A DNA stretch of 50,066 bases, from the IMG/VR virus record IMGVR_UViG_3300031857_000301, positions 1-50,066 of that record; one strand, given 5' to 3'. The translations under genes were made by a program, and so were the position numbers. The stretch is from a virus. The notes below the pieces were generated by a model, which was not told the origin of the DNA, did no database searches, and worked only from the letters and a program-made list of their open reading frames with translations. This document shows positions 19,524 to 27,929 of this stretch, one piece after another (the stretch's first letter is position 1; every line of letters starts with the position of its first letter).

Positions 19524-19878
19524 TGTAATTGATGCATTGGCTCATAGGGTGAAATCAAGATTTTCATCGTCCGATGGGAAATGTGAATACATGGCCCAAG
19601 AACTTGTAAAGGAACTAAGAAGCAGAGGAATAAGAGCGGAGCATGTGATGGGGATATTCACATTGGATGAACCGGGAGCATGGAAATATAGATCGGATGA
19701 AGATGAAAATTTGGATGAATATCAAGTCAATCACGATTGGGTAAATGTTGAAGGAAAAATATTGGATATATCAGCGGACCAATTCAAGAAATATGTTTAT
19801 GTGAACATACCTGATGTGGTGTATATAAGTTACTCTGATCCATTATACAGATATTACGAGGAACTTGGACATGTCTGA
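19489..19878 (+). CDS. Small protein with possible transglutaminase-like Cys-His-Asp triad
   Basis: A 129-residue protein. The start at 19489 overlaps the previous gene by 35 nt but has an upstream AAGGAG-like sequence at 19470-19475, and the next Met is 34 residues in. Three residues are arranged as in transglutaminase-like or papain-like cysteine hydrolases: C32 at the start of a helix (GKCEYMAQEL), H82 in NHDWVNVEGK, and D93 in ILDISADQF. The HxWV...G.I.D...DQF pattern is common in small bacterial members of that superfamily. A role in phage assembly, such as a peptidase or amide-forming enzyme, is possible but unproven. The gene ends inside the start of the terminase gene (8-nt overlap), which puts it in the packaging operon. 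Confidence 0.6.
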   Translation: MEKLAKFLPQADVIDALAHRVKSRFSSSDGKCEYMAQELVKELRSRGIRAEHVMGIFTLDEPGAWKYRSDEDENLDEYQVNHDWVNVEGKILDISADQFKKYVYVNIPDVVYISYSDPLYRYYEELGHV

Positions 19879-21517
19879 GGGTAAGACTAAAAATCTCAAA
19901 GATGTAATCAGAGAAGAATACATCAAGTGCGCCAAAGATCCAATATACTTCATGAAGAAGTATGTGAAAATCCAACATCCTACACGCGGCACTTTGCCAT
20001 TTATCACATACCCATTTCAGGATAAAGCATTGGAAAACTTTGTTCATCATAACCAAAATATTATTCTTAAAAGCCGCCAAATGGGAATTACAACATTGGT
20101 AGCGGGATATAGCATATGGTTGATGACGTTTCATAATGACAAACAGATACTTTGCTTGAGTATTACACAAGAAACATCCAAGGCAATTGTAACCAAAGTA
20201 AGATTTGCAAACGATAATTTACCAAGTTGGTTGAAAGTACCAGCAGTTGAAGATAACAGACTATCACTGAAACTAAAGAATGGATCCGAAATTAAAGCAG
20301 CAAGTAGTGCTGGTACATCTGGTCGTTCAAGTGCATTGTCATTGCTCGTAGTAGACGAAGCTGCGTTTATTGATAACATAGAAGAAATTTGGTTATCATC
20401 CCAATACACATTATCAACGGGTGGTAAAGCAATTATCCTATCAACTCCGAATGGCGTAGGTAATTGGTTCCATAAGATGTGGACAGAATCCGAGGAAGGA
20501 TTGAACAGTATGAATAGAATCAGTCTTCCTTGGCATCTTCATCCAGAGCGAGATCAAAAATGGAGAGATGAACAAACCAAACTCTCTGGAGAAAGAGGAG
20601 CCGCCCAAGAATGTGATTGTGAATTCAGCACATCTGGTAACACTGTAATTGAAATTCCAATACTTGAATGGTACAGCAAGAATCAAGTAACAGAACCAAT
20701 TGAAAAACGGGGAATGGATAGAGGCTATTGGATATTTAAATATCCAGAAGCTGGAAAATCATATATGGTGAGCGCCGACGTAGCCCGTGGTGATGCATCA
20801 GATTATAGCGCCGCTCAAATATTAGATATTGAAACAATGGAGCAAGTGGCAGAATATAAAGGAAAATTGCCAACCAAAGAATATGCTCGTGCGCTAATCA
20901 CAATGGCAACAGAATACAATAATGCACTGCTTGTGATAGAAAACGCAAATGTTGGTTGGGCAGTCATACAGGAAGTATTGGACAACAGTTATCCAAATTT
21001 GTTTTATAGTTCATCGGATCTTCAATATGTTGATGTCGAAAATCAAATGACCAACAAGATAAATGCGCAAGAAAAGAAGATGACTCCGGGGTTCACCACT
21101 TCAAACAAGTCTAAGCCTCTTCTAATATCAAAGCTTGAAAGCTATTTCAGAAATAAGGAAGTTATTATTCATAGTAAAAGATTGGTTGAAGAATTACAAG
21201 TGTTTATATGGAAGAGTGGTGCTGTGTCATCAAAGGCAGAAGCAATGGATGGATATAATGATGACCTTGTTATGTCTTTGGGAATTGGACTTTGGATAAG
21301 AGATGTCGCGCTAAGATTAAGAAAAGACTCAGAAACTATAACAAGAACCATACTTGATAGAATAGGGTCTACTTCAAATGACCAAGTAAAAGGCAACATG
21401 CAATCCTTGTATAGAAATACAAATCCATTTGGAACGCAGCCAAACCCGTGGCAAATGAAGGTTGGTGGTCATGGCTCAAGTCAGCAACCAATCGACTTAA
21501 CATGGTTATTAAAATGA
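19871..21517 (+). CDS. terL: Terminase large subunit (T4 gp17-like)
   Basis: The packaging motor ATPase and headful nuclease. The ATG at 19871 gives 548 residues; an in-frame TTG at 19865 is less likely. The ATPase domain shows the RQxG-type Walker A KSRQMGITT (67-75), in which the usual Lys after Gly is Ile and K67 may serve instead, Walker B LLVVDEAAF (158-166), and the coupling segment STPNG (191-195). The RNase H-like nuclease domain shows the three acidic positions expected of gp17: D303 (SADVARGD), E357 (LVIENANVG) and D464/D465 (GYNDDLV). Length is near that of T4 gp17 (610 residues). It follows two small genes with overlaps and precedes the portal gene by 64 nt, an order seen in many T4-like phages. 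Confidence 0.95.
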   Translation: MSEGKTKNLKDVIREEYIKCAKDPIYFMKKYVKIQHPTRGTLPFITYPFQDKALENFVHHNQNIILKSRQMGITTLVAGYSIWLMTFHNDKQILCLSITQETSKAIVTKVRFANDNLPSWLKVPAVEDNRLSLKLKNGSEIKAASSAGTSGRSSALSLLVVDEAAFIDNIEEIWLSSQYTLSTGGKAIILSTPNGVGNWFHKMWTESEEGLNSMNRISLPWHLHPERDQKWRDEQTKLSGERGAAQECDCEFSTSGNTVIEIPILEWYSKNQVTEPIEKRGMDRGYWIFKYPEAGKSYMVSADVARGDASDYSAAQILDIETMEQVAEYKGKLPTKEYARALITMATEYNNALLVIENANVGWAVIQEVLDNSYPNLFYSSSDLQYVDVENQMTNKINAQEKKMTPGFTTSNKSKPLLISKLESYFRNKEVIIHSKRLVEELQVFIWKSGAVSSKAEAMDGYNDDLVMSLGIGLWIRDVALRLRKDSETITRTILDRIGSTSNDQVKGNMQSLYRNTNPFGTQPNPWQMKVGGHGSSQQPIDLTWLLK

Positions 21518-21537
21518 TTATCTTATAAAAATATAAC

Positions 21538-21552
21538 GAGTATATATTTATA
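21538..21552 (+). promoter_or_regulatory. Putative late-promoter-like AT element
   Basis: GAGTATATATTTATA lies 29 nt before the portal start. Confidence 0.4.
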
Positions 21553-21581
21553 CTTTAGGCGCTCATATATATACAATACTT

Positions 21582-23495
21582 ATGGCTGATCAAAAAGACT
21601 TATTTAGTAGACTGAAAAAGATGTTCTCTACGGACGTTATTGTTCGTAATGTGGGCGGAAAGAAAATCAAAGTTGTAGACACAGATGAAATACAATACGC
21701 AACAGACAGAAATAGTTTGCGCGACCGTTTTAATCGCTTAAGAAGTTCAACATATAATCTTCATAATCGCGATTTGAGCATGGCATATCAGTCAAGCCGT
21801 CTTGAGTTATTCAGAGATTATGATGTAATGGACATGGATCCTATCATTGCATCTGCATTGGATATTTATAGCGATGAATGCCTTGTACCAAGTGAGTTTG
21901 GTAATGTTCTTACTATTCGATCCAAGAATGAAAATATCAAGCGCATTCTTCATAATTTGTTTTATGACATAATGAATGTTGAGTTCAACATGTGGAGTTG
22001 GACTCGTAACATGTGCAAATATGGAGATTTCTTTTTGCGCATGGAAATATCTCCCGAGTATGGTGTGTATCTTGTTCATCCAATCAGTCCATATGAAATC
22101 ACACGCATAGAAGGTAGTGATCCAAAGAACATCAATTATGTAAAATACCAACATGATGGTGTTGGCGGCGGAATGGAATATGAAAATTTTGAAATCGCAC
22201 ACTTTAGACTTTTGAGCGACAGCAATTTTCTTCCATATGGAAAATCGATGGTTGAACCAGCACGCCGTGTATGGAAGCAATTGAGCTTAATGGAAGATGC
22301 CATGCTTATTCATCGTATCATGCGTGCACCAGAAAAGAGAATATTCTCAATTGACGTTGGCAATATTCCTCCTGCTGATATTGACACGGCGATGCAAAAA
22401 ATCATCAGCCAAGTCAAGAAAGTTCCATACATTGATGAGAAAACAGGAGATTATAATCTAAGATTCAATCTTAACAACATGATTGAAGACTTTTATCTGC
22501 CTGTTCGTGGCAGTGACAGTGGAACAAAGATCGATACGTTGCCGGGAATGGAATTCACTGGTATTGATGATCTTGAGTATATTAGAAACAAAATGATGGC
22601 CGCACTCAAGATTCCAAAGGCGTTTCTTGGATATGAAGAAGGATTAAGTGGCAAAGCGACACTTGCGGCGGAAGATGTAAGATTTGCTCGTACTATTGGG
22701 CGCATTCAGCGCATTCTTATTTCCGAATTAACCAAAATTGCAATTGTTCATTTGTATGTTCAAGGATATCAAGATGCATCTCTTGTTGACTTTGAATTGG
22801 AACTAAGTAATCCAAGCACAATCTTTGAACAAGAAAAATTGGAAATTTGGCAAAATAAAATCAATCTTGCATCGGATATGAAAGATAGCAATATGTTTAG
22901 CAAGACATGGATGTATAACAATATATTCAATATGTCAGATGTTGACATTGAAACATTGCAGAATGAGGTTGTTGGTGATAAAAAAGAAGAATGGAGACTG
23001 CAACAAATTACTGATGAGGGCAGCGATCCTGCGTTTGCAACTGGTGGAGGTGAAGGTGCTACTGGTGGAGGTGGTGCAGCACCTGAACTTGGTGGCGGTG
23101 AAGGCGGTGGGGCGGAGGCTGGTGGAGAAGCTGGTGGATTGCCTCCGCTTGAAGAAGAACAAAAAGCCGACGAAGCCATTATTGACGAAGAAACAAGAAA
23201 AGATCGTGAACGTGGAAATCGCGATCAAACAGGAAACAAGGAAAAATATACATCTTCGCACACCAAAAACTTTGGGGAAGATCCTCTTGGTAACAAAGAA
23301 AACAAAGAAAAATCAAAAACAGAACGCAGAACTCGTCATATATACAGAAGCTCTGGATTGTCTTTAGAAGAAGATTTGAAGAATATAAAAAACTCCTTGA
23401 AAAGCAAGCATGTTAATAAACAAAGAAAGGTAATTGTAGAAGGAAAATCCATATTAGATGAATCCAATATCATTGAAGAGGATAAACCTCTCTAA
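21582..23495 (+). CDS. gp20: Portal protein (T4 gp20-like) with long Gly-rich C-terminal extension
   Basis: Forms the dodecameric portal at the capsid vertex through which DNA is packaged. The 637-residue protein follows the T4 gp20 pattern: SMAYQSSRLELFRDYD-type helix near 66-82, DPIIASALDIYSDE (85-98), a stem region, and FLGYEEGLSGKATLA (about 347-361), which resembles the conserved clip/tunnel segment. T4 gp20 is 524 residues; the excess lies at the C-terminus, where residues about 487-521 are nearly all Gly, Ala and Glu, followed by an acidic and then a Lys/Arg-rich tail. Such a flexible tail could reach into the prohead core. A TATATATTTATA element at 21541 precedes the ATG by 29 nt. Confidence 0.95.
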   Translation: MADQKDLFSRLKKMFSTDVIVRNVGGKKIKVVDTDEIQYATDRNSLRDRFNRLRSSTYNLHNRDLSMAYQSSRLELFRDYDVMDMDPIIASALDIYSDECLVPSEFGNVLTIRSKNENIKRILHNLFYDIMNVEFNMWSWTRNMCKYGDFFLRMEISPEYGVYLVHPISPYEITRIEGSDPKNINYVKYQHDGVGGGMEYENFEIAHFRLLSDSNFLPYGKSMVEPARRVWKQLSLMEDAMLIHRIMRAPEKRIFSIDVGNIPPADIDTAMQKIISQVKKVPYIDEKTGDYNLRFNLNNMIEDFYLPVRGSDSGTKIDTLPGMEFTGIDDLEYIRNKMMAALKIPKAFLGYEEGLSGKATLAAEDVRFARTIGRIQRILISELTKIAIVHLYVQGYQDASLVDFELELSNPSTIFEQEKLEIWQNKINLASDMKDSNMFSKTWMYNNIFNMSDVDIETLQNEVVGDKKEEWRLQQITDEGSDPAFATGGGEGATGGGGAAPELGGGEGGGAEAGGEAGGLPPLEEEQKADEAIIDEETRKDRERGNRDQTGNKEKYTSSHTKNFGEDPLGNKENKEKSKTERRTRHIYRSSGLSLEEDLKNIKNSLKSKHVNKQRKVIVEGKSILDESNIIEEDKPL

Positions 23496-23520
23496 AATTG
23501 GGGTTTTTATCAACCATGCT

Positions 23521-23530
23521 CATATTTATA
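23521..23530 (+). promoter_or_regulatory. Putative late-promoter-like AT element
   Basis: CATATTTATA lies 14 nt before the ATG at 23545. The same decamer precedes the two divergent genes near 32400. Confidence 0.4.
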
Positions 23531-23544
23531 AATAATAAAATTGT

Positions 23545-24420
23545 ATGAAGAAGCTGAAACACTCTAAGTATAAGAATGCAGGTATATTATTCGAATTGTT
23601 GGTGCGTCAAGTTACTGCCGACATTCTTAACGGCCAAGAGGACTCTAAAGCAAATGGAATTCTTCGTAAGTATTTCAGCGAGTCAACAGAACTTGGTAGA
23701 GAAAATAGATTATATAGAATCATTTTGGAAGAAAAAGCCAAGGATACATCAGCCGCCGACAGACTTCTTGAAACAATATTGCGCACCAGAAAAAAGCTTG
23801 ATGAAAAAGCACTTAATGTTCAAAAATATAATTTGGTAAAAGAGATCAGTGAAAACTATCCAATTGAAGACTTTTTGAAGGGTAGTATCAACAATTACAA
23901 GCTTCTTGCCAGCATATACAAGGTTTTTGATGAAAGTGTAAATGAAGTTGTTTGTGATCCACGCGAAATTTTCCAAGCTCGCAGCTGCATTGTTGAAAGC
24001 ATCATATCCAACAAGACACCAACTCGTCTTGTAAGTGAAGATGAAAAGAAGGATCTTATCAAGGTATATCAGCAGCAAAATGAAGACGTTCGTCTTCTTG
24101 CATACAAGCTTCTTGTTGATTCATTCAATGAAAAGTACAAGGGATTGGACGATAAACAAAAAGTTCTTATTCGCGAATATATCAATAATGTAAGCAACAC
24201 AAATTCATTGCGTGAATATATCAATGCCGAAGTTCCATTTGTTCGTGCGCAGATAATGGAATTGAAGAGTAAGGTTGATAATGATGTTATCAAGATCAAG
24301 CTTGATGAAACACTCAATCAATTGGACAAGATCACCAAGGGAACACTTGTGAAGGAAAATCAAATCATGGCAATGCTACTCAGCTATGAACTTATTAAAG
24401 AATTAAAAAACCTAAAATAA
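23545..24420 (+). CDS. Conserved head-cluster protein, function unknown
   Basis: A 291-residue, strongly helical and charged protein. It has no Cys-based metal site, membrane segment or recognisable catalytic motif. Its position between portal and prohead protease is that of the small head genes 67 and 68 in T4, but it is much larger and I see no sequence resemblance. The all-helical composition would suit a prohead-core or portal-associated assembly factor. It starts a new unit: CATATTTATA at 23521 lies 14 nt before the ATG, and no Shine-Dalgarno sequence is visible. The four genes that follow are spaced by 10 nt or less, so they are probably transcribed together from here. Confidence 0.6.
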   Translation: MKKLKHSKYKNAGILFELLVRQVTADILNGQEDSKANGILRKYFSESTELGRENRLYRIILEEKAKDTSAADRLLETILRTRKKLDEKALNVQKYNLVKEISENYPIEDFLKGSINNYKLLASIYKVFDESVNEVVCDPREIFQARSCIVESIISNKTPTRLVSEDEKKDLIKVYQQQNEDVRLLAYKLLVDSFNEKYKGLDDKQKVLIREYINNVSNTNSLREYINAEVPFVRAQIMELKSKVDNDVIKIKLDETLNQLDKITKGTLVKENQIMAMLLSYELIKELKNLK

Positions 24421-24427
24421 TACACAT

Positions 24428-24745
24428 ATGACACGCAACGAACTCAAACAAATCATTAGAGAAACAATTGAAGGTGTTCAGGCAGAAGCTGCCAAAGTTT
24501 CACCGTCTGGTACAACATATACTTTCAATCAACTTAACAAATTGCTAAGAGCAAACAAAATCATTGTATTTATTAAGTCCACGTATGATCAAGGACTCAT
24601 TCAGATTGATAATGAAGACGGATTTTTCATGGACGAAGGTGATGATGGTGATCAAGCAGTACATGCTGCTGGGGGAGGTTACAAGTATGAATTTGGTGCA
24701 GACTTTGAAGAAGTATATGTTGCTCAAAAAGTGAATCTTAAATAA
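24428..24745 (+). CDS. Small head-cluster protein with putative capsid-targeting N-terminus
   Basis: A 105-residue acidic protein of unknown function. The N-terminus, MTRNELKQIIRE, carries a hydrophobic doublet ending in I-R-E at residues 10-12, which fits the (I/L)xE cleavage rule of T4-type prohead protease. The remainder is predicted soluble, with an acidic Gly/Asp segment (FFMDEGDDGD) and an Ala/Gly-rich patch. It begins 7 nt after the previous stop, and its stop overlaps the next start as TAATG. The context (portal to protease interval) suggests a prohead-core or internal head protein. It is short and has few diagnostic features, so only the N-terminal signal and the location support the assignment. 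Confidence 0.6.
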   Translation: MTRNELKQIIRETIEGVQAEAAKVSPSGTTYTFNQLNKLLRANKIIVFIKSTYDQGLIQIDNEDGFFMDEGDDGDQAVHAAGGGYKYEFGADFEEVYVAQKVNLK

Positions 24746-25236
24746 TGAAAGATACCAAACAAATCATTCGTGAACTTGTTGAAGAAGTCATAGAAGAAAT
24801 GACAGCAACTGGTGCTGTTGCTGGTTATATGACTCCAGCGGCATTTCGTGGTCACAAGAGCAAAAAGAAGTCAGCTGAAAAATCAATGCCGGGAGGCAAA
24901 GTTGTTGGTAAAGAAGATACGGATGATACCACAGTAGGTGAAGGTGAAACACTTACACTTCGTCGTGATGCACACATAATGGAAGCTCGCAGTCGCTATC
25001 GCAATTTCAAAGAAAGCGACATGATGAAAAATCATGCCAAGATTTCATACGGTATTAATCAAGCCAAGAAAATGCTTGGTGAAGTTGAATATCTGGTTGG
25101 AATCTGTGAAAGATTGAAGACAGAATGTGGATATAGCACAAATAATTTGTGGGCACGTACTCAACCAGACATGAAAGAAATCCACAATCGTCTGAAGGAA
25201 ATCGCCAAACGAATCAACAGAATGGGAAAACAATAA
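24745..25236 (+). CDS. Small head-cluster protein with putative capsid-targeting N-terminus
   Basis: A 163-residue basic protein. The N-terminus MKDTKQIIRELVEE repeats the pattern of its neighbours, with I-R-E at residues 8-10 and further acidic hydrophobic residues after it. A Gly/Pro/Lys-rich stretch follows (TGAVAGYMTPAAFRG, about 29-43, then KSKKKSAEK). I recall similar GYxTPxAF segments in head-region proteins of environmental T4-like phages, where their role is unknown. The C-terminal half is helical. The basic middle would suit contact with packaged DNA after cleavage. Start codon overlaps the previous stop by one base, so translation is probably coupled. Confidence 0.6.
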   Translation: MKDTKQIIRELVEEVIEEMTATGAVAGYMTPAAFRGHKSKKKSAEKSMPGGKVVGKEDTDDTTVGEGETLTLRRDAHIMEARSRYRNFKESDMMKNHAKISYGINQAKKMLGEVEYLVGICERLKTECGYSTNNLWARTQPDMKEIHNRLKEIAKRINRMGKQ

Positions 25237-25240
25237 GACT

Positions 25241-25756
25241 ATGAATCTAACCGACATTGCCAAGAAAATAATCAATGAAGACAGTTGGGGCACATTTCCA
25301 TCTGCTGGTGGAAGCATGGCACCCGGTCGTTCTCCTACCGCAGTGTCTCCGGGACCAACCGCCAAAAGAGTTGACATTTCAAATCTTTACAAGAATTTCA
25401 AACTTGAGTTGGAAAAGCAAGAAGATGCACTCATTCAAAAATTTGAAGCTGATCTTAAAAAGAGCTTTTTGAAGAAAGTTGTAACTGTAAAAGCATCCAA
25501 GGGATCTGTTGGCCAAATTGAAAAGGAATATAATGTTACTGTCAACAACATTGATGTTCGTTATATGAAAGACAAATATTATGTTGTGTTCACTGGTAAA
25601 GAAGGTAACGCATCTGAAAGTGAATATTACTTGGACGATTCTATCATAACTGTGGATGATTCACCTGCTTCAATTTCAACCGTTGGAAGAACAGGTGGCA
25701 TGTCAGTCCCAGAAGATGGCACCGCTGGAAAGAAAAACATCTTACCTCAAGGATAA
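25241..25756 (+). CDS. Small head-cluster protein with putative capsid-targeting N-terminus
   Basis: A 171-residue protein I cannot assign to a family. It begins MNLTDIAKKIINED, again a short amphipathic helix ending in I-N-E (11-13), followed by a Ser/Gly/Pro-rich linker (SAGGSMAPGRSPTA). Residues about 45-80 look like a Lys/Glu-rich helix, and about 85-130 look like a small beta domain (VTVNNIDVRYMKDKYYVVF). The tail is Gly/Ser-rich. The layout, targeting helix then flexible linker then small domain, resembles T4 internal proteins in organisation though not in sequence. It lies 4 nt after the previous gene and 9 nt before the prohead protease gene, which would be the processing enzyme in this model. 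Confidence 0.6.
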   Translation: MNLTDIAKKIINEDSWGTFPSAGGSMAPGRSPTAVSPGPTAKRVDISNLYKNFKLELEKQEDALIQKFEADLKKSFLKKVVTVKASKGSVGQIEKEYNVTVNNIDVRYMKDKYYVVFTGKEGNASESEYYLDDSIITVDDSPASISTVGRTGGMSVPEDGTAGKKNILPQG

Positions 25757-25765
25757 TACAAACAT

Positions 25766-26392
25766 ATGAGCAAGCAACTACTAGTCGATTTTATTCCATT
25801 TGAGATTTCTCCTCAATTGTTAAGTGAAGCCAAAGCAAATCCAAATGCACCATTGGTATTAAAGGGACCATTGCAGAAGGCTGGAGAAAAGAACCATAAC
25901 GGTCGTGTATATCCACGCGAAGTATTGGAACGTGAAGTTGAAAAGTATCAGCAAATCATCAAGGAACGTCGCGCACTTGGTGAACTTGATCACCCAGACA
26001 GTTCAGTCATCAATCTTAAGAATGTATGTCACAATGTAACAGAGTGCCATTGGGAAGGCGATACTGTTGTTGGTACAATTGAAATTCTTACTACACCAAG
26101 CGGTAACATTGCTCGCGATCTTATTCGTAACAATATCCGCATTGGTATCAGCAGTCGTGGATTGGGCAGTGTTCGTCAAATGAACGAAAATACAGTTGAG
26201 GTTCAAGATGACTTTGAACTACTTTGCTTTGACCTTGTATCTTCGCCTTCAACACGCGGTGCATATATGAATCTTGCCGAAGGAATCAATCGTGACAAAC
26301 AATTGATTGGTGGTACACAAGATCGTAAAGACATCAACAAGTATTTGAACATTGAAAATATCATTCGTGATATTCTTTCGGAAACACGTTGA
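25766..26392 (+). CDS. gp21: Prohead core protease (T4 gp21-like)
   Basis: A serine protease of the herpesvirus-assemblin/HK97 fold that degrades the scaffold and trims the capsid protein during prohead maturation. In the 208-residue product the substrate strand region KNHNGRVYPREVLE (42-55) is followed by the catalytic His in LGELDHPDS (H76) and the catalytic Ser in RIGISSRGLG (S129 or S130), with an acidic DDFELLCFDLV segment (149-158) after it. This order and spacing match T4 gp21 and relatives. Length is close to T4 gp21 (212 residues). It has a possible self-cleavage site L-S-E at residues 19-21. A weak AAGGAT sequence 11-16 nt upstream may be the ribosome binding site. Confidence 0.93.
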   Translation: MSKQLLVDFIPFEISPQLLSEAKANPNAPLVLKGPLQKAGEKNHNGRVYPREVLEREVEKYQQIIKERRALGELDHPDSSVINLKNVCHNVTECHWEGDTVVGTIEILTTPSGNIARDLIRNNIRIGISSRGLGSVRQMNENTVEVQDDFELLCFDLVSSPSTRGAYMNLAEGINRDKQLIGGTQDRKDINKYLNIENIIRDILSETR

Positions 26393-26396
26393 CATT

Positions 26397-26660
26397 ATGA
26401 AAATCAAACTAAGCGAAATTGCAAAGAAAGTAATGGAAACAAACAGACCTGCACCAATCATGCTGAATGGAAAGCAAGTTGAAATGGGCTCAATCGAACT
26501 TGCGGACGTTGATCCAAGAGATTTTCCAGATTTTTCAGATGCGTATATCTCACACGCCGAGTATGTTGATGGAACTCCATTGACAGCTCAGGAAATTGAG
26601 CAGTTGGAAAAAGAAAATTATGGGTTGGTCAATGATCTGGCTCACGGTAACATTTTCTAA
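26397..26660 (+). CDS. Small head-cluster protein with putative capsid-targeting N-terminus
   Basis: An 87-residue acidic protein. The ATG at 26397, 4 nt after the protease stop, is preferred; an in-frame ATG at 26352 would lie inside the protease gene. It starts MKIKLSEIAKKVMETN, the same kind of basic amphipathic helix as its neighbours, with L-S-E at 5-7 and V-M-E at 12-14. The rest is rich in Asp, Glu and aromatic residues (DPRDFPDFSDAY, about 39-50) and looks like a small soluble domain. I do not recognise it. The N-terminal motif and place between protease and scaffold point to a prohead-core or internal protein. Confidence 0.6.
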   Translation: MKIKLSEIAKKVMETNRPAPIMLNGKQVEMGSIELADVDPRDFPDFSDAYISHAEYVDGTPLTAQEIEQLEKENYGLVNDLAHGNIF

Positions 26661-26666
26661 CAAGTT

Positions 26667-26680
26667 GATATATATTTATA
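26667..26680 (+). promoter_or_regulatory. Putative late-promoter-like AT element
   Basis: GATATATATTTATA ends 4 nt before the ATG at 26685. Confidence 0.4.
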
Positions 26681-26684
26681 AAAC

Positions 26685-27323
26685 ATGAACAACAAGATAA
26701 CCAATCCACTTCTTAAGCAACTTATTTCTGAAATTGCTAGTAAAGCAAATGAAGGAAGATTTGGATACAATCTTGTAAAGGAAGCAGACGCTAAGAAAGA
26801 AGATCCATTGGGTGATATACTTGGTGGAGAAGGTGGCGGTGAAGGCGAAAAGCAAGCGGTACCATCAGCCGCTCCATCAGCTGCACCAAAGGCACAGGCA
26901 AGTAAAGACGCTGCAACTGCTCCTTCGACGGATGCTGCTGCCGATGAAGCTGGTGCAGAAGATCCAAAAGAACTAGAAGCCGACGCCGCTAAGAAAAAAG
27001 CAGAGGTTGAAAAAGCAAAAGCTGATCTTAAAAAGGCAGAAGATGAGCTTGAACAAAATGCATATATCAAATTGAAGTCAGACAGCGGCGTCAAATATAT
27101 GATTGGAAAAATTATTGGACAATCATTCAAAACAAATACCATAGATGCGTTGGCATCTGAAATGGCGCAAAAATTGAAAATAACAACTCCAAATGATGCA
27201 GATTTGTTTGAAAAAGATATGGCATTGTATAAAAGCATTCCCGGAATGGTTGAACTAATTGCAGCCATAAAAGAATTGGCCGTGGAAGAACCAAAATCTT
27301 CAGAAGAAAAATCTCCAGAATAA
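26685..27323 (+). CDS. Ala/Glu/Lys-rich coiled-coil head protein with putative targeting N-terminus
   Basis: A 212-residue low-complexity protein. The N-terminus MNNKITNPLLKQLISE ends in I-S-E (14-16). Residues about 45-95 are Gly-, Ala-, Pro- and Ser-rich and disordered by composition. Residues about 100-130 form a heptad-like Lys/Glu/Ala helix (KAEVEKAKADLKKAEDELEQ), and the C-terminal third is a helical domain. This composition matches prohead-core scaffold-type proteins. A GATATATATTTATA element ends 4 nt before the ATG, identical over 14 bases to that before the gene at 14937. The next gene begins 11 nt after its stop. Confidence 0.6.
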   Translation: MNNKITNPLLKQLISEIASKANEGRFGYNLVKEADAKKEDPLGDILGGEGGGEGEKQAVPSAAPSAAPKAQASKDAATAPSTDAAADEAGAEDPKELEADAAKKKAEVEKAKADLKKAEDELEQNAYIKLKSDSGVKYMIGKIIGQSFKTNTIDALASEMAQKLKITTPNDADLFEKDMALYKSIPGMVELIAAIKELAVEEPKSSEEKSPE

Positions 27324-27334
27324 AATATCAATTT

Positions 27335-27787
27335 ATGAATACATTGAAACTAAGACCACTTATCGAAAATTTTCAAGCTCCTTCAGAAGCTCCAAAAAAA
27401 GAATGGACCAGTGAATTAAAGAAAGCTGCATTGGAAAATATTGGTTGTTACAATGAATATGCTCAACATCTTCATCGCGAACAAAGTTTAATGGAAATAT
27501 CACATAAGCTTTCTGAAATTGTAAAGAATGCCGAAGAACTTGCATTGCACGAAACAGAAAAATCATCTACCGACGGTAAACATTGGTTCGACGAGCAAAC
27601 AGTAAGAAAAAATTTCGCAAATATGACCAAGGCTATTCAAGAATTTAACAAGTATGCAAAAGAAGCACACATTCTTGAACAAAGAATGCAAGCAACATAC
27701 GAAGATATTGGTCATTTACTCGAACGTTATTACGAAGTAAAGAACCTTCAAGAAGGTCAGTCCGCAGTTAGCAAAATAGCAAAATAA
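27335..27787 (+). CDS. Helical head-cluster protein with putative targeting N-terminus
   Basis: A 150-residue protein, almost entirely helical by pattern and unrecognised at family level. It begins MNTLKLRPLIENF, with L-I-E at 9-11 in the same position as the (I/L)xE sites of neighbouring proteins. The remainder has repeated amphipathic segments (EISHKLSEIVKNAEELA, about 54-70; EQRMQATYEDIGHLLERY, about 114-131) that could form a small helical bundle. No Cys and no catalytic motif are visible. It is the last gene before the scaffold gene's own promoter-like region, from which it is separated by a 142-nt intergenic stretch. Confidence 0.58.
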   Translation: MNTLKLRPLIENFQAPSEAPKKEWTSELKKAALENIGCYNEYAQHLHREQSLMEISHKLSEIVKNAEELALHETEKSSTDGKHWFDEQTVRKNFANMTKAIQEFNKYAKEAHILEQRMQATYEDIGHLLERYYEVKNLQEGQSAVSKIAK

Positions 27788-27822
27788 TAAAAATATAAAA
27801 TATTTTGTATTTTTCGTAAATA

Positions 27823-27835
27823 CATATATATTTAT
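27823..27835 (+). promoter_or_regulatory. Putative late-promoter-like AT element of the scaffold-capsid unit
   Basis: CATATATATTTAT lies 94 nt before the scaffold start, leaving a long leader. This is the only member of the set that would produce a substantial 5' untranslated region. Confidence 0.45.
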
Positions 27836-27847
27836 TTATTATAAAAT

Positions 27848-27907
27848 GCATCATTATTTGATGCTTAGTCGGAATAAAACAATTTCTTGAAACTCTTAAT
27901 AGTTTCA
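27848..27907 (+). promoter_or_regulatory. Two hairpins in the scaffold leader
   Basis: GCATCA/TGATGC (27848-27864, 5-base loop) and TGAAACT/AGTTTCA (27888-27907, 6-base loop) lie between the putative promoter and the Shine-Dalgarno sequence of the scaffold gene. They could stabilise the message or tune translation. Confidence 0.4.
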
Positions 27908-27913
27908 TCAACA

Positions 27914-27920
27914 AAAGGAT
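27914..27920 (+). promoter_or_regulatory. Shine-Dalgarno site of the scaffold gene
   Basis: AAAGGAT centred about 12 nt before the ATG at 27930. Stands out because most genes here lack such a site. Confidence 0.6.
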
Positions 27921-27929
27921 AAAACTATT

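Noticed and set aside
20072-20098. Terminase Walker A lacking the usual lysine (SRQMGITT)
   Set aside because: RQxGxT/S forms without that lysine are common among terminase large subunits, and K67 can substitute. Not evidence of inactivation.
22769-23179. Minus-strand Ser/Pro-rich open frame opposite the portal tail
   Set aside because: Complement of the Gly/Ala/Glu-rich coding stretch; it has no independent support.
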